From CAVXDY01 sp963760715 (lineage in GTDB: Bacteria; Actinomycetota; Thermoleophilia; Miltoncostaeales; Miltoncostaeaceae): a stretch of 64,000 nt of DNA. Location: assembly GCA_963760715.1 (NCBI GenBank), contig CAVXDY010000004.1, positions 62,001 through 126,000 on the forward strand. The letters run 5' to 3'. The position numbers were made by a program, and so were the translations under genes. Of the stretch, positions 17,909 through 25,505 are shown one piece after another; position 1 is the stretch's first letter, and every line of letters starts with the position of its first letter. The notes under the pieces are model-generated. The model searched no databases. It was not told the origin of the DNA and was given only the letters and a program-made list of their open reading frames with translations.

Positions 17909-18523
17909 GTGCGGGTGACGATCTGGAGCGACTTCGTCTGCCCCTTCTGCAACGTGGCGCGGGAGCGGGCCGGGTGGCTGCGCCGCGAGGCGGGCGCCGA
18001 GATCGACTGGCTGCCGTTCGACCTTCACCCGGAGTACCCGCGCGAGGGGATCGCGCGCGCGGATCTGATGCGCCGCTACCCGGCGGCCGCCCACGAGGCG
18101 GTGCGGCGGCTCAGCGAGGAGGCCGGACTGGTCTACAACCCCCACCCGGAGCGGGTTCCCAACAGCCGCCGGGCCCTGGAGCTGGGCGAGTGGGCGCGGG
18201 CGCGTGGCGCGCACGGCGCCCTGCACGAGCGCGTGATGGACGCCTACTGGACGGAGGGGCGCGACATCGGCGGCTGGGATGTGCTGGGCCCGTGCGTCGC
18301 GGACATCGGCCTCGACCCCCGCGAGGCCGAGGCCGGGGTCGAGTCGGGCGCCTTCCGGGCGGCGGTGGACTCGTCGAGCGAGGTGGCGCGGCGCCACGGC
18401 ATCAACGCCGTCCCGGCGTTCGTCGTCGACGGCCGGGTGCTGGTGAGCGGCGCGCAGCCGCACGAGGTGCTGGAGCGCGCGGTGGACCGGGCCCGGGCCA
18501 TCCGGGAGGCCGAGGAGGCCTGA
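17909..18523 (+). CDS. DsbA family oxidoreductase (FrnE-like)
   Basis: A 204-residue cytosolic thioredoxin-fold protein of the DSBA/FrnE group, thought to act as a disulfide isomerase or thiol oxidoreductase. It opens VRVTIWSDFVCPFCNVARERAG with the CPFC active site at about residues 12-15. It continues through a helical insert (GLVYNPHPERVPNSRRALEL, a FrnE hallmark) and ends with the cis-proline loop GINAVPAFVVDGRVLVSGAQP. There is no signal peptide. The GTG at 17909 was chosen because the beta strand carrying the active site follows at once and a -10 lies 7 nt upstream. It runs divergently from the membrane-protein gene. Confidence 0.9.
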   Translation: MRVTIWSDFVCPFCNVARERAGWLRREAGAEIDWLPFDLHPEYPREGIARADLMRRYPAAAHEAVRRLSEEAGLVYNPHPERVPNSRRALELGEWARARGAHGALHERVMDAYWTEGRDIGGWDVLGPCVADIGLDPREAEAGVESGAFRAAVDSSSEVARRHGINAVPAFVVDGRVLVSGAQPHEVLERAVDRARAIREAEEA

Positions 18524-18639
18524 CCGGGCGCCCGGCGCGGATCCGGCGCGCCCCCGTCACACCCACGCGTCGATTGCGTCCGGGGGCCCGGTCAGGATGA
18601 GACCCGACCGTGTCATGAGAGGCCATGAGGGGAGCTCGG

Positions 18640-19119
18640 ATGCCCGCCGACCTGAACCGCGTCACCCTGGTGGGGCGCCTGACCCGCGATCCGGAGCTGC
18701 GCCACACCCAGGGCGGGGACCCGATCTGCTCGATCCGCCTGGCCGTCTCCTCGCGCTCGCGCGATGAGTCGGGCAACTGGGGCGACAAGAGCAACTACTT
18801 CGACATCACCGTCTTCGGCCGCCAGGCCGAGACGGCCTCCACCTACCTGTCCAAGGGCCGGCGCATCGGCGTCGACGGGCGCCTGTCCTGGCGCGAGTGG
18901 CAGGCCCAGGACGGCACCAAGCGCCAGAACGTGGAGGTGATCGCCGGCGACGTCTTCTTCCTGGACTCGCGCGGTGAGGGCGGCGGCGACTCCCAGCAGG
19001 CCTCCGGCTGGTCCCAGTCCCCGGCCTCCTCGGGCGGCGACCTGCCGGTCACCGACGATCTGCAGCCGGCCGGCGCGGCCGCGGGCAGCGGCTCGGGGGA
19101 CGGCGACATCCCCTTCTGA
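18640..19119 (+). CDS. ssb: Single-stranded DNA-binding protein, second copy
   Basis: OB-fold ssDNA-binding protein of 159 residues acting in replication, repair and recombination. The OB domain covers residues 3-110 (LNRVTLVGRLTRDPELRHTQ, NYFDITVFGRQAE, GRRIGVDGRLSWREWQ). A glycine/serine linker follows, then the acidic partner-binding tail DGDIPF. An AGGGGAG site lies 6 nt before the ATG. This copy stands alone, outside the rpsF operon. Its first 347 bp after codon 2 match the operon copy at 59514 with a single mismatch, whereas the linkers are unrelated. That pattern implies very recent duplication or ongoing gene conversion. Actinobacteria often carry a second, specialised SSB. Confidence 0.95.
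   Translation: MPADLNRVTLVGRLTRDPELRHTQGGDPICSIRLAVSSRSRDESGNWGDKSNYFDITVFGRQAETASTYLSKGRRIGVDGRLSWREWQAQDGTKRQNVEVIAGDVFFLDSRGEGGGDSQQASGWSQSPASSGGDLPVTDDLQPAGAAAGSGSGDGDIPF
18644..18990 (+). repeat. 347-bp near-perfect direct repeat, copy 1 (ssb OB-fold)
   Basis: Matches 59518-59864 at 346 of 347 positions; the only difference I found is T18765 against C59639, a silent change. Identity stops abruptly at codon 2 and at the start of the linker. Confidence 0.93.
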
Positions 19120-19125
19120 CACCGT

Positions 19126-19161
19126 CCGGCCCCCGCCCGTCCGGGGCGGGGCGGGGGCCGG
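19126..19161. terminator. Bidirectional terminator between ssb and the mau-like gene
   Basis: CCGGCCCCCGCC (19126-19137) and GGCGGGGGCCGG (19150-19161) form a perfect 12-bp stem between two convergent genes, 6 nt after the ssb stop and 1 nt before the other stop. Confidence 0.7.
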
Positions 19162-19162
19162 G

Positions 19163-20561
19163 CTACCGCCGCCAGGTGCGGTGGATCACGCGGGCACGAC
19201 CGGTGACGGGATTCCACCGCGTGGCGAAGGCCGTGTGCGGCCCCAGGGCGGTGGTCCACAGGATGCTCGAGGGCCCGAGCAGCGTGGCCAGCGTGCGGAC
19301 CGGGCCCCCCCGGATGCGGCGCAGGCGGAGGTAGGAGATCTGACCGAACTGCTCCACCCAGAGCACGCGCCCCGAGGAGAGCGCGGGGTTCACCACGAGG
19401 CCGCTGCGCGACGAGGAGATCACCTTCGAGCGTCCCCCGCGCACGGGACGAACCCGCACCTGGGAGAGCTGGCCGGACGCCCGGTGCCAGGCCACGTAGC
19501 CGTCGCGCAGCGCCGGCCGCCCGATGTTCGACCAGCCGTCCCGCGCGCGACAGCGTCACGCGGTGGCCGCTCACGAGGTTGAGCATCTCCAGGCGCTCGC
19601 CCGAGCCGGTGCGGCGCACGTAGGCGATCCGGGGCCAGTCGATGGCCGCCTGGTTGACGTCGCCGGCGACGCGCGCGATCTGCTCGCCGGTCGTCCAGCG
19701 GATGACGTTGATGCCCGCGCCGTCCGTGTACGCGAGCAGATCGAAGTCGAGGGCCGGCGAGCGGCTGCCGGGCACGAGCACATCGGGCCGGCCCGGCGCG
19801 CGGACGATCACGGTCGAGCCCGACGGGCCGATCTCGGTCACGGCCAGCACCTTCCCGGCCACGGCGGGGTCGAAGCGACCCTGCGGCGTCGCGGCCTGGG
19901 CGACCGCGGGCGTCGCGGCAGCGAGGGCGGCGAGGGCCACCAGCACAACCGTGTTCGCCGGCCGCAGCGCGGGCGCGCGCCGCGCGAGGCGCCCGACGGC
20001 CACCGACGGGTCGCGCCCGCCCCGCGCGGGCAGCGCGACCATCAGGGCGCGCCCCGCTCCGAACAGCGCCAGGCAGGCCGCCGACCACGCGGGGTCACCG
20101 ATGGCGACCGCGCCGGCACAGGCCACCCAGAAGGTGGACACGACCTGGTTCGTGAAGATCCCCGCGCCCAGGCCGGCGCCGTAGGCCAGGCTCCAGGCGC
20201 CGAGTGGCCACTCACGGCGCCAGCGCTCGGGCACCTGCCGGTGCGCCCCGGGCACCGGCACCCGAAGCACGCCCCACTCGCGCAGCGCCGCCAGCACCGC
20301 GAGCACGGCCAGCACGGGCACGGTCCACGAGCGGTCGAAATGCTCGCCGACCACCCCCAGCAGGGCGCCCAGCGCCGCGGCGGCGACGATCGCCCCGGCG
20401 GAGAAGAGGGCGAGGGCGACGCGCTGGCGCTGGCGGCTCCCGCACCCGGCGGGAGTGATGGTCTCGACCATGGAGAACCCTCAGGGGGACCAGGCGGCGG
20501 ACACCCCGGCGATGAACGCGGCCGCCGCGACGCCGACCTCGAGCAGGCTCCCGCTCAGCAC
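19163..20561 (-). CDS. MauF/CcdA-like membrane protein with in-frame UGA (candidate Sec), fused to beta-propeller-like domain; one frameshift
   Basis: Read from the GTG at 20561, the protein begins VLSGSLLEVGVAAAAF and reaches AAWSP-UGA-GFSMVETI. The UGA is codon 27, exactly where CcdA/MauF-type thiol-relay proteins have the cysteine of SPCG. Downstream the same frame gives five or so more membrane segments (LALFSAGAIVAAAALGALLG, GAWSLAYGAGLGAGIFTNQV). After about residue 200 an exported beta-propeller-like region follows, with repeated short strands (DLLAYTDGAGINVIRW, WPRIAYVRRTGSGERLEML, ALSSGRVLWVEQFGQISYL). The frame breaks at GTTCGAC (19526-19532); deleting one base restores AGRLVDIGRPALRDGYVAWH. 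Corrected length is about 465 residues. Without readthrough, the product would start at the ATG at 20471 and lose half of TM1. It overlaps the light-chain gene by 7 nt. Confidence 0.6.
20437..20483 (-). promoter_or_regulatory. Candidate bacterial SECIS: UGA plus downstream hairpin
   Basis: The in-frame UGA occupies 20483-20481. After 25 nt a perfect 7-bp stem CTCCCGC/GCGGGAG (20455-20449 and 20443-20437) closes a 5-nt loop CGGGT, 32 nt after the UGA. As I recall the general bacterial SECIS model, the loop should start 16-37 nt after the UGA and have a G in its first two positions; both hold here. Confidence 0.5.
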
Positions 20562-21145
20562 GGCACGCCCGTGTCGGTGTAGAGGACGCAGAAGACCCGC
20601 CGGCCCGGCCGGCAGTAGCCCACCAGCGCCGCGTCGCCGTTGATGCGGGTCCGGCTGGTGGAGCAGCAGTTGACGAGCTTGCGGATCTGCCCGTTGCAGC
20701 AGCGGTACCACGCCCCCTGGAGCACGGCGTCCACGCCGTGGCGCTCGGGCACCCACTCCTCGCACAGGCGCGTGCGCGGGGCCGGCGGCAGGCGCGATCC
20801 GTCGGCGGCCAGGAGCGGCGCCCCGTGGCCGTCGACCGGGAAGCCCGTGGCGTCGATGAGCCGGCCGAGGTCGTCGATCGGGCGCCCGTCGCTCGGGCGC
20901 ACCGGCTGGCCCCGCGGGTCCACACGGGGGAGCGCGTCGGGGCTGGGGCAGGAGCCGGTGGTGAAGTAGTGGCCGCAGAACCCGTACCACCCGCCGCGGA
21001 TGCGCTGGGAGCCGCGCACCGGACGTGCCGCGGCCGCCGGACGGTGGCCCACGACGGCCAGGGCGACGCCCGCCACCGCGGCCAGGAACGACCGCCGGGT
21101 GGTGGAGGCGGCCAGCCGGCGGGAGAGGTCCTCAGGCCGGCGCAC
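20555..21145 (-). CDS. Methylamine dehydrogenase light-chain-like protein (MauA-like), Tat-exported
   Basis: A 196-residue protein with a twin-arginine signal (STTRRSFLAAVAGVALAVVG, about residues 14-33) and a mature part like Me-amine-dh_L: WYGFCGHYFTTGSCPSP, GRPIDDLGRLIDATGFPVDG, then the cysteine-rich end AWYRCCNGQIRKLVNCC and VFCVLYTDTGVPC. Ten cysteines (57, 66, 128, 149, 150, 160, 161, 178, 186, 196) could form five disulfides. Classical light chains carry tryptophan tryptophylquinone made from two Trp residues. Here Trp131 or Trp146 may represent the first, but the equivalent of the second (IWC in Paracoccus, from memory) reads VFC, so the cofactor may be absent. It overlaps the MauE-D gene by 14 nt and the MauF-like gene by 7 nt. 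Confidence 0.78.
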   Translation of the reverse strand: MRRPEDLSRRLAASTTRRSFLAAVAGVALAVVGHRPAAAARPVRGSQRIRGGWYGFCGHYFTTGSCPSPDALPRVDPRGQPVRPSDGRPIDDLGRLIDATGFPVDGHGAPLLAADGSRLPPAPRTRLCEEWVPERHGVDAVLQGAWYRCCNGQIRKLVNCCSTSRTRINGDAALVGYCRPGRRVFCVLYTDTGVPC

Positions 21146-22004
21146 CCACCCGCTCCTCGCCCAGGGCGATGAGCTCCTCCACCTGCTCGAGCGTGTTCAC
21201 GAGCCCCCGCGCCGCCACCACCCCGTCCACGAGGTACACGACGAAGGGCGTTCCCGGCACGCGGTAGTCGGCGAAGACCCCGGGCAGCTCGTCCTCGATC
21301 ACGGAGTGCACGAGCAGGCCGTCGCGCTCCAGGGCCCGCAGCGCGGGCTCCAGCTCGAGGCACAGCCGGCAACCCGGCGATGCGAAGGACACCAGCTCGG
21401 CGCCGCGGCGCTCCAGCCCCGGCAGCCCGGGCGCCGCGCTGCCGAGGGGCGGGCCCTCGCCGGCCAGCTCCAGGGCGGCCGGAGCGCCGAGCCGCGCCTC
21501 GAGCACGCCGACCTGGCGGAACAGGGCCATGACCAGCACGAACAGCACGACCACCGCGAGGGCCAGGATGGCGAGGACCGTGGTCACGAGCACCTCCCGC
21601 GACGGCCCGGCGCGGTCGGCCGCGCCGCTGGCCACCAGGACGCCGAGCGCGGCCAGGCCCAGGGCGCGGGCGAGCAGCAGCCCCAGCGGGCGCTCGTGCG
21701 CTCCCCCGAAGCAGCCGCAGCGCGCGCGCCGCGCGCCGCCGGCCCGCATGCGCAGCAGCGACGCGGCGAACACCGCGCCGAGCACGGCCGCGCCGGCCGC
21801 CGCCCATCGCGCCGTGGGTCCCACCAGCACCAGCACCCCGAGGGCCGCCTCCGTGGCCACGAGCGCCCCGGCGACGGCCCGCCGCGCCCCGGGCGGGACC
21901 CCGTGCTCGCCCACGGCCGCGAGCAGCCCCCGTGGGTCGCGCAGCTTCGCCGTGGCCGCCCACAACAGCACCCCCGCGAGGATGATCCGTAGCGTCAGCT
22001 GCAC
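21132..22004 (-). CDS. MauE-MauD fusion: DoxX/MauE membrane domain plus thioredoxin-like domain
   Basis: A 290-residue membrane-bound thiol oxidoreductase. Residues 1-125 are a MauE/DoxX-type four-helix domain with the CGCFG motif at 96-100. A further membrane segment lies at about 138-162 (VLVTTVLAILALAVVVLFVL). Residues 175-285 form a thioredoxin-like domain with SFASPGCRLC (CRLC at 212-215) and the cis-proline loop YRVPGTPFVVYLVDG. In methylamine operons MauE and MauD are separate proteins that help form the light-chain disulfides; here they are joined. It is the first gene of the cluster. A TACCGT element ends 9 nt before the GTG, suggesting an almost leaderless mRNA. Confidence 0.82.
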   Translation of the reverse strand: MQLTLRIILAGVLLWAATAKLRDPRGLLAAVGEHGVPPGARRAVAGALVATEAALGVLVLVGPTARWAAAGAAVLGAVFAASLLRMRAGGARRARCGCFGGAHERPLGLLLARALGLAALGVLVASGAADRAGPSREVLVTTVLAILALAVVVLFVLVMALFRQVGVLEARLGAPAALELAGEGPPLGSAAPGLPGLERRGAELVSFASPGCRLCLELEPALRALERDGLLVHSVIEDELPGVFADYRVPGTPFVVYLVDGVVAARGLVNTLEQVEELIALGEERVGAPA

Positions 22005-22028
22005 CGGGCGCCGACGGTAGCAGGCCGC

Positions 22029-22919
22029 TCAGGCGCCATCGTCATCGAGCGGGTCGTGCACGAAGGCGACCACGAACGCCCCCGGACCGGCGTGGGTGCC
22101 CACGGTGGGCCCCACCGATCCCACCATCTCGTTGATCGCACCCGGACGGCACCGCTCGACCATCTCCACGAGGGGCGGGATGGCATCGGGCCGGCTGGCG
22201 TGGCCGTAGGCCACCCGCAGCGGCCGGCCGGGGTCGGAGTGGCGCTCCAGGAACTCCTGGATGGCCGGAAGCACCCGGTGCGCCCCGCGCACCCGCATCG
22301 CCGGGGCCACCTCTCCCCCCTCGATCTGGAGGATGGGGCGCACGTGCAGCAGCGACCCGAGGGCGGCCTGCGCGCGCCCGATCCGCCCGCCCCGCTGCAG
22401 GTACTCCAGCGTGGCGAGGGAGAAGACGCAGCGGTGACCGGCGCTCAGCCGCTCGATCGCGGCGGCCGCCTCGGCGGCCGTGCAGCCGCGCTCCAGCCGA
22501 TCCTGCAGCCGCAGCGCCAGGAGGCCGAGGCCCACGCACACCGAGCCGCTCTCGACCACGAGCGCCCGATCCTCGCCGACCTCGCGCGCGGCCGCGCGCG
22601 CGGCCTCCACGGTGCCGGACATGTGGCCCGACAGCGGGAGCACGATCGCGGTCTCGTGAGTCTCCAGCGCCTCGCGCAGCACGGCCGCGATCGCCGCCAC
22701 CGACGGCTGGGCCGTGGTGGGCAGGCGGTCGGAGCGCTCCAGCCGCCCGTAGAAGCCGGCCGCGTCGATGTCGACGCCGTCGAGAAACGACTCGTCGCCG
22801 AAGGCCACGGGGATCGGCACCACCCTCCAGTTGGCGGGGCGGCGCTCGGGGGGCACGTCGGCGGAGGAGTCCGTCACGAGGGCGGTGCTCGCGGCGTCGA
22901 GGCGGCGTGCCGGGTCCAC
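22029..22919 (-). CDS. DegV family fatty-acid-binding protein (FakB-like)
   Basis: A 296-residue DegV protein, the fatty-acid-carrying subunit of bacterial fatty acid kinase. Markers are ALVTDSSADVP near residue 15, LPTTAQPSVAAI, a central lipid-cradle region with PLSGHMSGTVEAARAAA (Thr/Ser contacts the carboxylate), LEYLQRGGRIGRAQAALGSLL and the terminal VGPTVGTHAGPGAFVVAF. The GTG start follows the stop of the kinase gene with no spacer (TGAGTG), so the two are translated together and presumably form FakA-FakB, phosphorylating exogenous or recycled fatty acids for phospholipid synthesis. It is followed by the mau-like cluster 24 bp later. Confidence 0.93.
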   Translation of the reverse strand: MDPARRLDAASTALVTDSSADVPPERRPANWRVVPIPVAFGDESFLDGVDIDAAGFYGRLERSDRLPTTAQPSVAAIAAVLREALETHETAIVLPLSGHMSGTVEAARAAAREVGEDRALVVESGSVCVGLGLLALRLQDRLERGCTAAEAAAAIERLSAGHRCVFSLATLEYLQRGGRIGRAQAALGSLLHVRPILQIEGGEVAPAMRVRGAHRVLPAIQEFLERHSDPGRPLRVAYGHASRPDAIPPLVEMVERCRPGAINEMVGSVGPTVGTHAGPGAFVVAFVHDPLDDDGA

Positions 22920-24392
22920 TCACTCCACCCCGATGGCGAGGGCCGGCCGCGCCTGCCCGCCCAGATGCGCCTCGACCTCGACGTCGGCATCCCCGGCCGC
23001 CGCCCGCACCCACGCCTCGACCTCGGAGGGCAGCACGTCCGCCCCCGCCCCGATGAGCGCCGTGACCAGCGCGGGGCCGCCGCCGAGCAGCCCGGCGAGG
23101 CCGCGCTCCAGGCCCGCGCGCAGCTCGCCGGGCGGGCCGTCGATCTCGACGCTGGTGACCGCCGCCGCGGCGGCGGCCATCTCGGCCGCGTTCTCGGTCG
23201 CGCCGAGCCCCGGGTCCAGGACGACCAGGCAGGCGAGGGCCGCCGGAAGCGAGGCGGCCTCGACGACGACGGCGCCGTGGTCGACGCGGCCGACGGCCAC
23301 GATCACCGCCTCGTCGGCCGCGAGCTCCGACCGCGCGGCCTCGATGCCGGCCGCGCCCGTGCCGGCCGGGAGGACGACCGCGCCCAGGCCCTCGGCGAGG
23401 TCGCGCACGCCCGCTCCGTCGGCCAGAAGCAGCGCCCCGCAGCGCGCGCGGATCGCGGACGCACGGCGCAGGCGGGCGGCCCGCTCGGCCTCCTGCCGGC
23501 GCATGTCGTCGATGGTCATGGCGCCCACGTCCCCCCACCTCCGCGCGATTCCCGCCGCCCGCTCGGGCGCGTCGGTGTGCACGTGGACCTTCACCTGACG
23601 AGGATCGCCCATCACAAGAACGCTGTCGCCCACCGTCAGCAGGGCCGTCTCCAGGGCGTCGCCGTCGATCCCGGCGCCCTCCAGGAGGAAGCTCGTGCAG
23701 TAGCGGTAGCGCGAGGGCGGGTGATCGAGGGCCTCCACCCGCGGCGGCGCCGCGCGCACGGCCGGCGGCGGCCGACGGCCCGCAAGGCCCGCCGCCAGCC
23801 CCTCCAGCAGGATCACCGCCCCGAGGCCGCCGGAGTCGACGACCCCCGCCTCGCGCAGCACGTCCAGCAGCTCGGGGGTCTCCTCCACGCCGCGGCGCCC
23901 CCCCTCCAGCGCCGCGGCGAGCACCGTCTCGGCGTCCGCCGCCCCGGACTCCTCGGCCGCCTCGGCCGCGCGGCGCGCCACCGTGAGCATGGTGCCCTCC
24001 ACCGGGCGGCGCACCGCGGCGTCGGCCGCCCGCGAGGCGCCCCGCAGCGCGCGCGCCACGGCCGGCCCATCGACGGGCCCGTCGCCCGCGCCCAGGACCT
24101 CGGCGGCGCCCCGCACGAGCTGCGACAGGATCATGCCGCTGTTGCCGCGCGCGCCCACCAGCGCCGCCCGCGCGAGCGCGGCGCAGCGCTCGGCCCGCGG
24201 GAGCCCGGCCGTCGCCGCGGCCGCGCGCTCCACGGCGGCGGCGGTCGCGAGCATGTTGGTGCCGGTGTCCCCGTCGGCGACCGGGAAGACGTTCAGGTCG
24301 TCGACCTCGGCGGCGCGCGCCTCGAGCGCGGCCCGGGCGGCGCCGATGGCGCGTCCCACGCGCTCGCCGGAGGCCGTGACGGGCCCGGTCAT
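22920..24392 (-). CDS. DAK2-domain fatty acid kinase catalytic subunit (FakA-like)
   Basis: A 490-residue ATP-dependent kinase that phosphorylates the fatty acid held by DegV/FakB. The DhaL-like domain shows DLNVFPVADGDTGTNML (Mg-binding aspartates) and VGARGNSGMILSQLVRG, then VEGTMLTVARRAA and AGVVDSGGLGAVILLEG. The middle domain includes RYRYCTSFLLEG and VKVHVHTDAPERA, and a degenerate FakA C-domain follows. I chose the ATG at 24392 rather than the in-frame GTG at 24401 because a TAGGGT -10 ends 7 nt before it. The adjoining degV gene provides the lipid carrier. Confidence 0.92.
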   Translation of the reverse strand: MTGPVTASGERVGRAIGAARAALEARAAEVDDLNVFPVADGDTGTNMLATAAAVERAAAATAGLPRAERCAALARAALVGARGNSGMILSQLVRGAAEVLGAGDGPVDGPAVARALRGASRAADAAVRRPVEGTMLTVARRAAEAAEESGAADAETVLAAALEGGRRGVEETPELLDVLREAGVVDSGGLGAVILLEGLAAGLAGRRPPPAVRAAPPRVEALDHPPSRYRYCTSFLLEGAGIDGDALETALLTVGDSVLVMGDPRQVKVHVHTDAPERAAGIARRWGDVGAMTIDDMRRQEAERAARLRRASAIRARCGALLLADGAGVRDLAEGLGAVVLPAGTGAAGIEAARSELAADEAVIVAVGRVDHGAVVVEAASLPAALACLVVLDPGLGATENAAEMAAAAAAVTSVEIDGPPGELRAGLERGLAGLLGGGPALVTALIGAGADVLPSEVEAWVRAAAGDADVEVEAHLGGQARPALAIGVE

Positions 24393-24399
24393 CGCGGCC

Positions 24400-24405
24400 A
24401 CCCTA
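24400..24405 (-). promoter_or_regulatory. Putative -10 (TAGGGT) for fakA, leaderless
   Basis: TAGGGT ends 7 nt before the ATG at 24392. The site lies just beyond the dinB stop, so fakA-degV can be transcribed separately from dinB. Confidence 0.4.
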
Positions 24406-24408
24406 CCC

Positions 24409-25446
24409 TCAGAAGAGCGCGAGCTGGCCGCCCGCGCCCAATCCCGAGACCCCCACGCCCATCAGCCGCAGGCTGCCGTCACGCTCCGAGAGCGCCCTGC
24501 GCAGGAGGGCGTGGGCGGTGTCCCAGATCACGGCCGCGTCGTCGGTCGCCACCGGCACGGTCTGCCCGCGGGTCACGGTGCGGAAGTCGGCGTAGCGCAG
24601 CTTGACCGTGACCGTGCGGGCGGCCCGGCCGCGCCGGCGCAGGGTGAGCGCGACGTCGTCGGCCATCGCCCGCCCGATCGACTCCAGCTCCCCCGGATCC
24701 GACACGTCGCGCTCGAAGGTCCGCTCGTTGGAGATCGAGATCCGCTCGGCGGGGACCGCCGCCACGGGCCGCGGGTCGATGCCGCGGGCGCGGCGGCGCA
24801 GGTCCTGGCCCATCCGTCCCGGCGCCACGGCGCGCAGGCCGTCGTCGTCGAGCGCGGCCAGGTCGCCCACCGTCGCGAGCCCCGCCGCCGTGAGGCGCTG
24901 CTCGGTGCGCGGGCCGATCCCCGGCAGGGTCCGCAGCGCCAGCGGCGCCAGGAAGGCGGCCTCGTCGCCGGGCGGGACCACCGTGACGCCGCCGGGCTTG
25001 CGCCGGTCGGAGGCCACCTTGGCCACCACCTTGCAGGTGGCCACGCCCAGCGAGCACGACAGCCGCACGCGCTCCCCGACCGCGCGCCGCACGGCGTCGG
25101 CGGCCTCGGCCGCGCCCTCGTCGGGCAGCTCCAGATACCCCTCGTCCAGGCCGAGCACCTCGACGGCCGGCGACATCGCGCGCACCAACTCCCACACGCG
25201 GCCCGACCACTCGCGATAGTGGGCGATGTCCGGACGCACGAAGACCACCTGGGGGCAGCGGCGCAGCGCCTCCGCGCAGCTCATCGCCGAGCGGATGCCG
25301 AACGCCCGGGCCGCGTAGCTGGCCGTCGCCACGACGCCGCGCCCGTGCGGGTCGCCGCCCACCACCATCGGCCGTCCGCGCAGCTCCGGACGGCGGTGGA
25401 TCTCCACCGCGGCGAAGAACGCGTCGATGTCGAGGTGGGCGATCAC
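24409..25446 (-). CDS. dinB: DNA polymerase IV (Y family)
   Basis: Error-prone translesion polymerase of 345 residues. The palm begins IAHLDIDAFFAAVEIHRRPEL (first catalytic Asp), then VVGGDPHGRGVVATASYAARAFGI. The second acidic site is EVLGLDEGYLEL, with GY replacing the more usual AY/AF. The thumb contains LRTLPGIGPRTEQRLTAAGL, and the little-finger domain holds SISNERTFERDV and VTVKLRYADFRTVTRG. The C-terminal GQLALF is a beta-clamp-binding motif, so the enzyme should reach the replication fork normally. GTG start; a possible -10 TAGTCT and a GGGGAG site lie upstream in the 60-bp divergent gap with the helicase gene. Confidence 0.95.
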   Translation of the reverse strand: MIAHLDIDAFFAAVEIHRRPELRGRPMVVGGDPHGRGVVATASYAARAFGIRSAMSCAEALRRCPQVVFVRPDIAHYREWSGRVWELVRAMSPAVEVLGLDEGYLELPDEGAAEAADAVRRAVGERVRLSCSLGVATCKVVAKVASDRRKPGGVTVVPPGDEAAFLAPLALRTLPGIGPRTEQRLTAAGLATVGDLAALDDDGLRAVAPGRMGQDLRRRARGIDPRPVAAVPAERISISNERTFERDVSDPGELESIGRAMADDVALTLRRRGRAARTVTVKLRYADFRTVTRGQTVPVATDDAAVIWDTAHALLRRALSERDGSLRLMGVGVSGLGAGGQLALF

Positions 25447-25492
25447 CAGGTGCCCGGGGGCTCCCCGAGACTAGTCGTCCTGCCCGGACGGT

Positions 25493-25498
25493 CACAAT
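25493..25498 (+). promoter_or_regulatory. Putative -10 (CACAAT) for the nuclease-helicase gene, leaderless
   Basis: CACAAT ends 7 nt before the ATG at 25506. The same hexamer with similar spacing precedes the HTH gene at 57315. Confidence 0.45.
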
Positions 25499-25505
25499 CC
25501 GCGCC

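Noticed and set aside
18600..19170. Transposition as the source of the second ssb.
   Set aside because: No transposase, terminal inverted repeats or target-site duplication flank either copy; the identity block ends at codon 2 and the linker.
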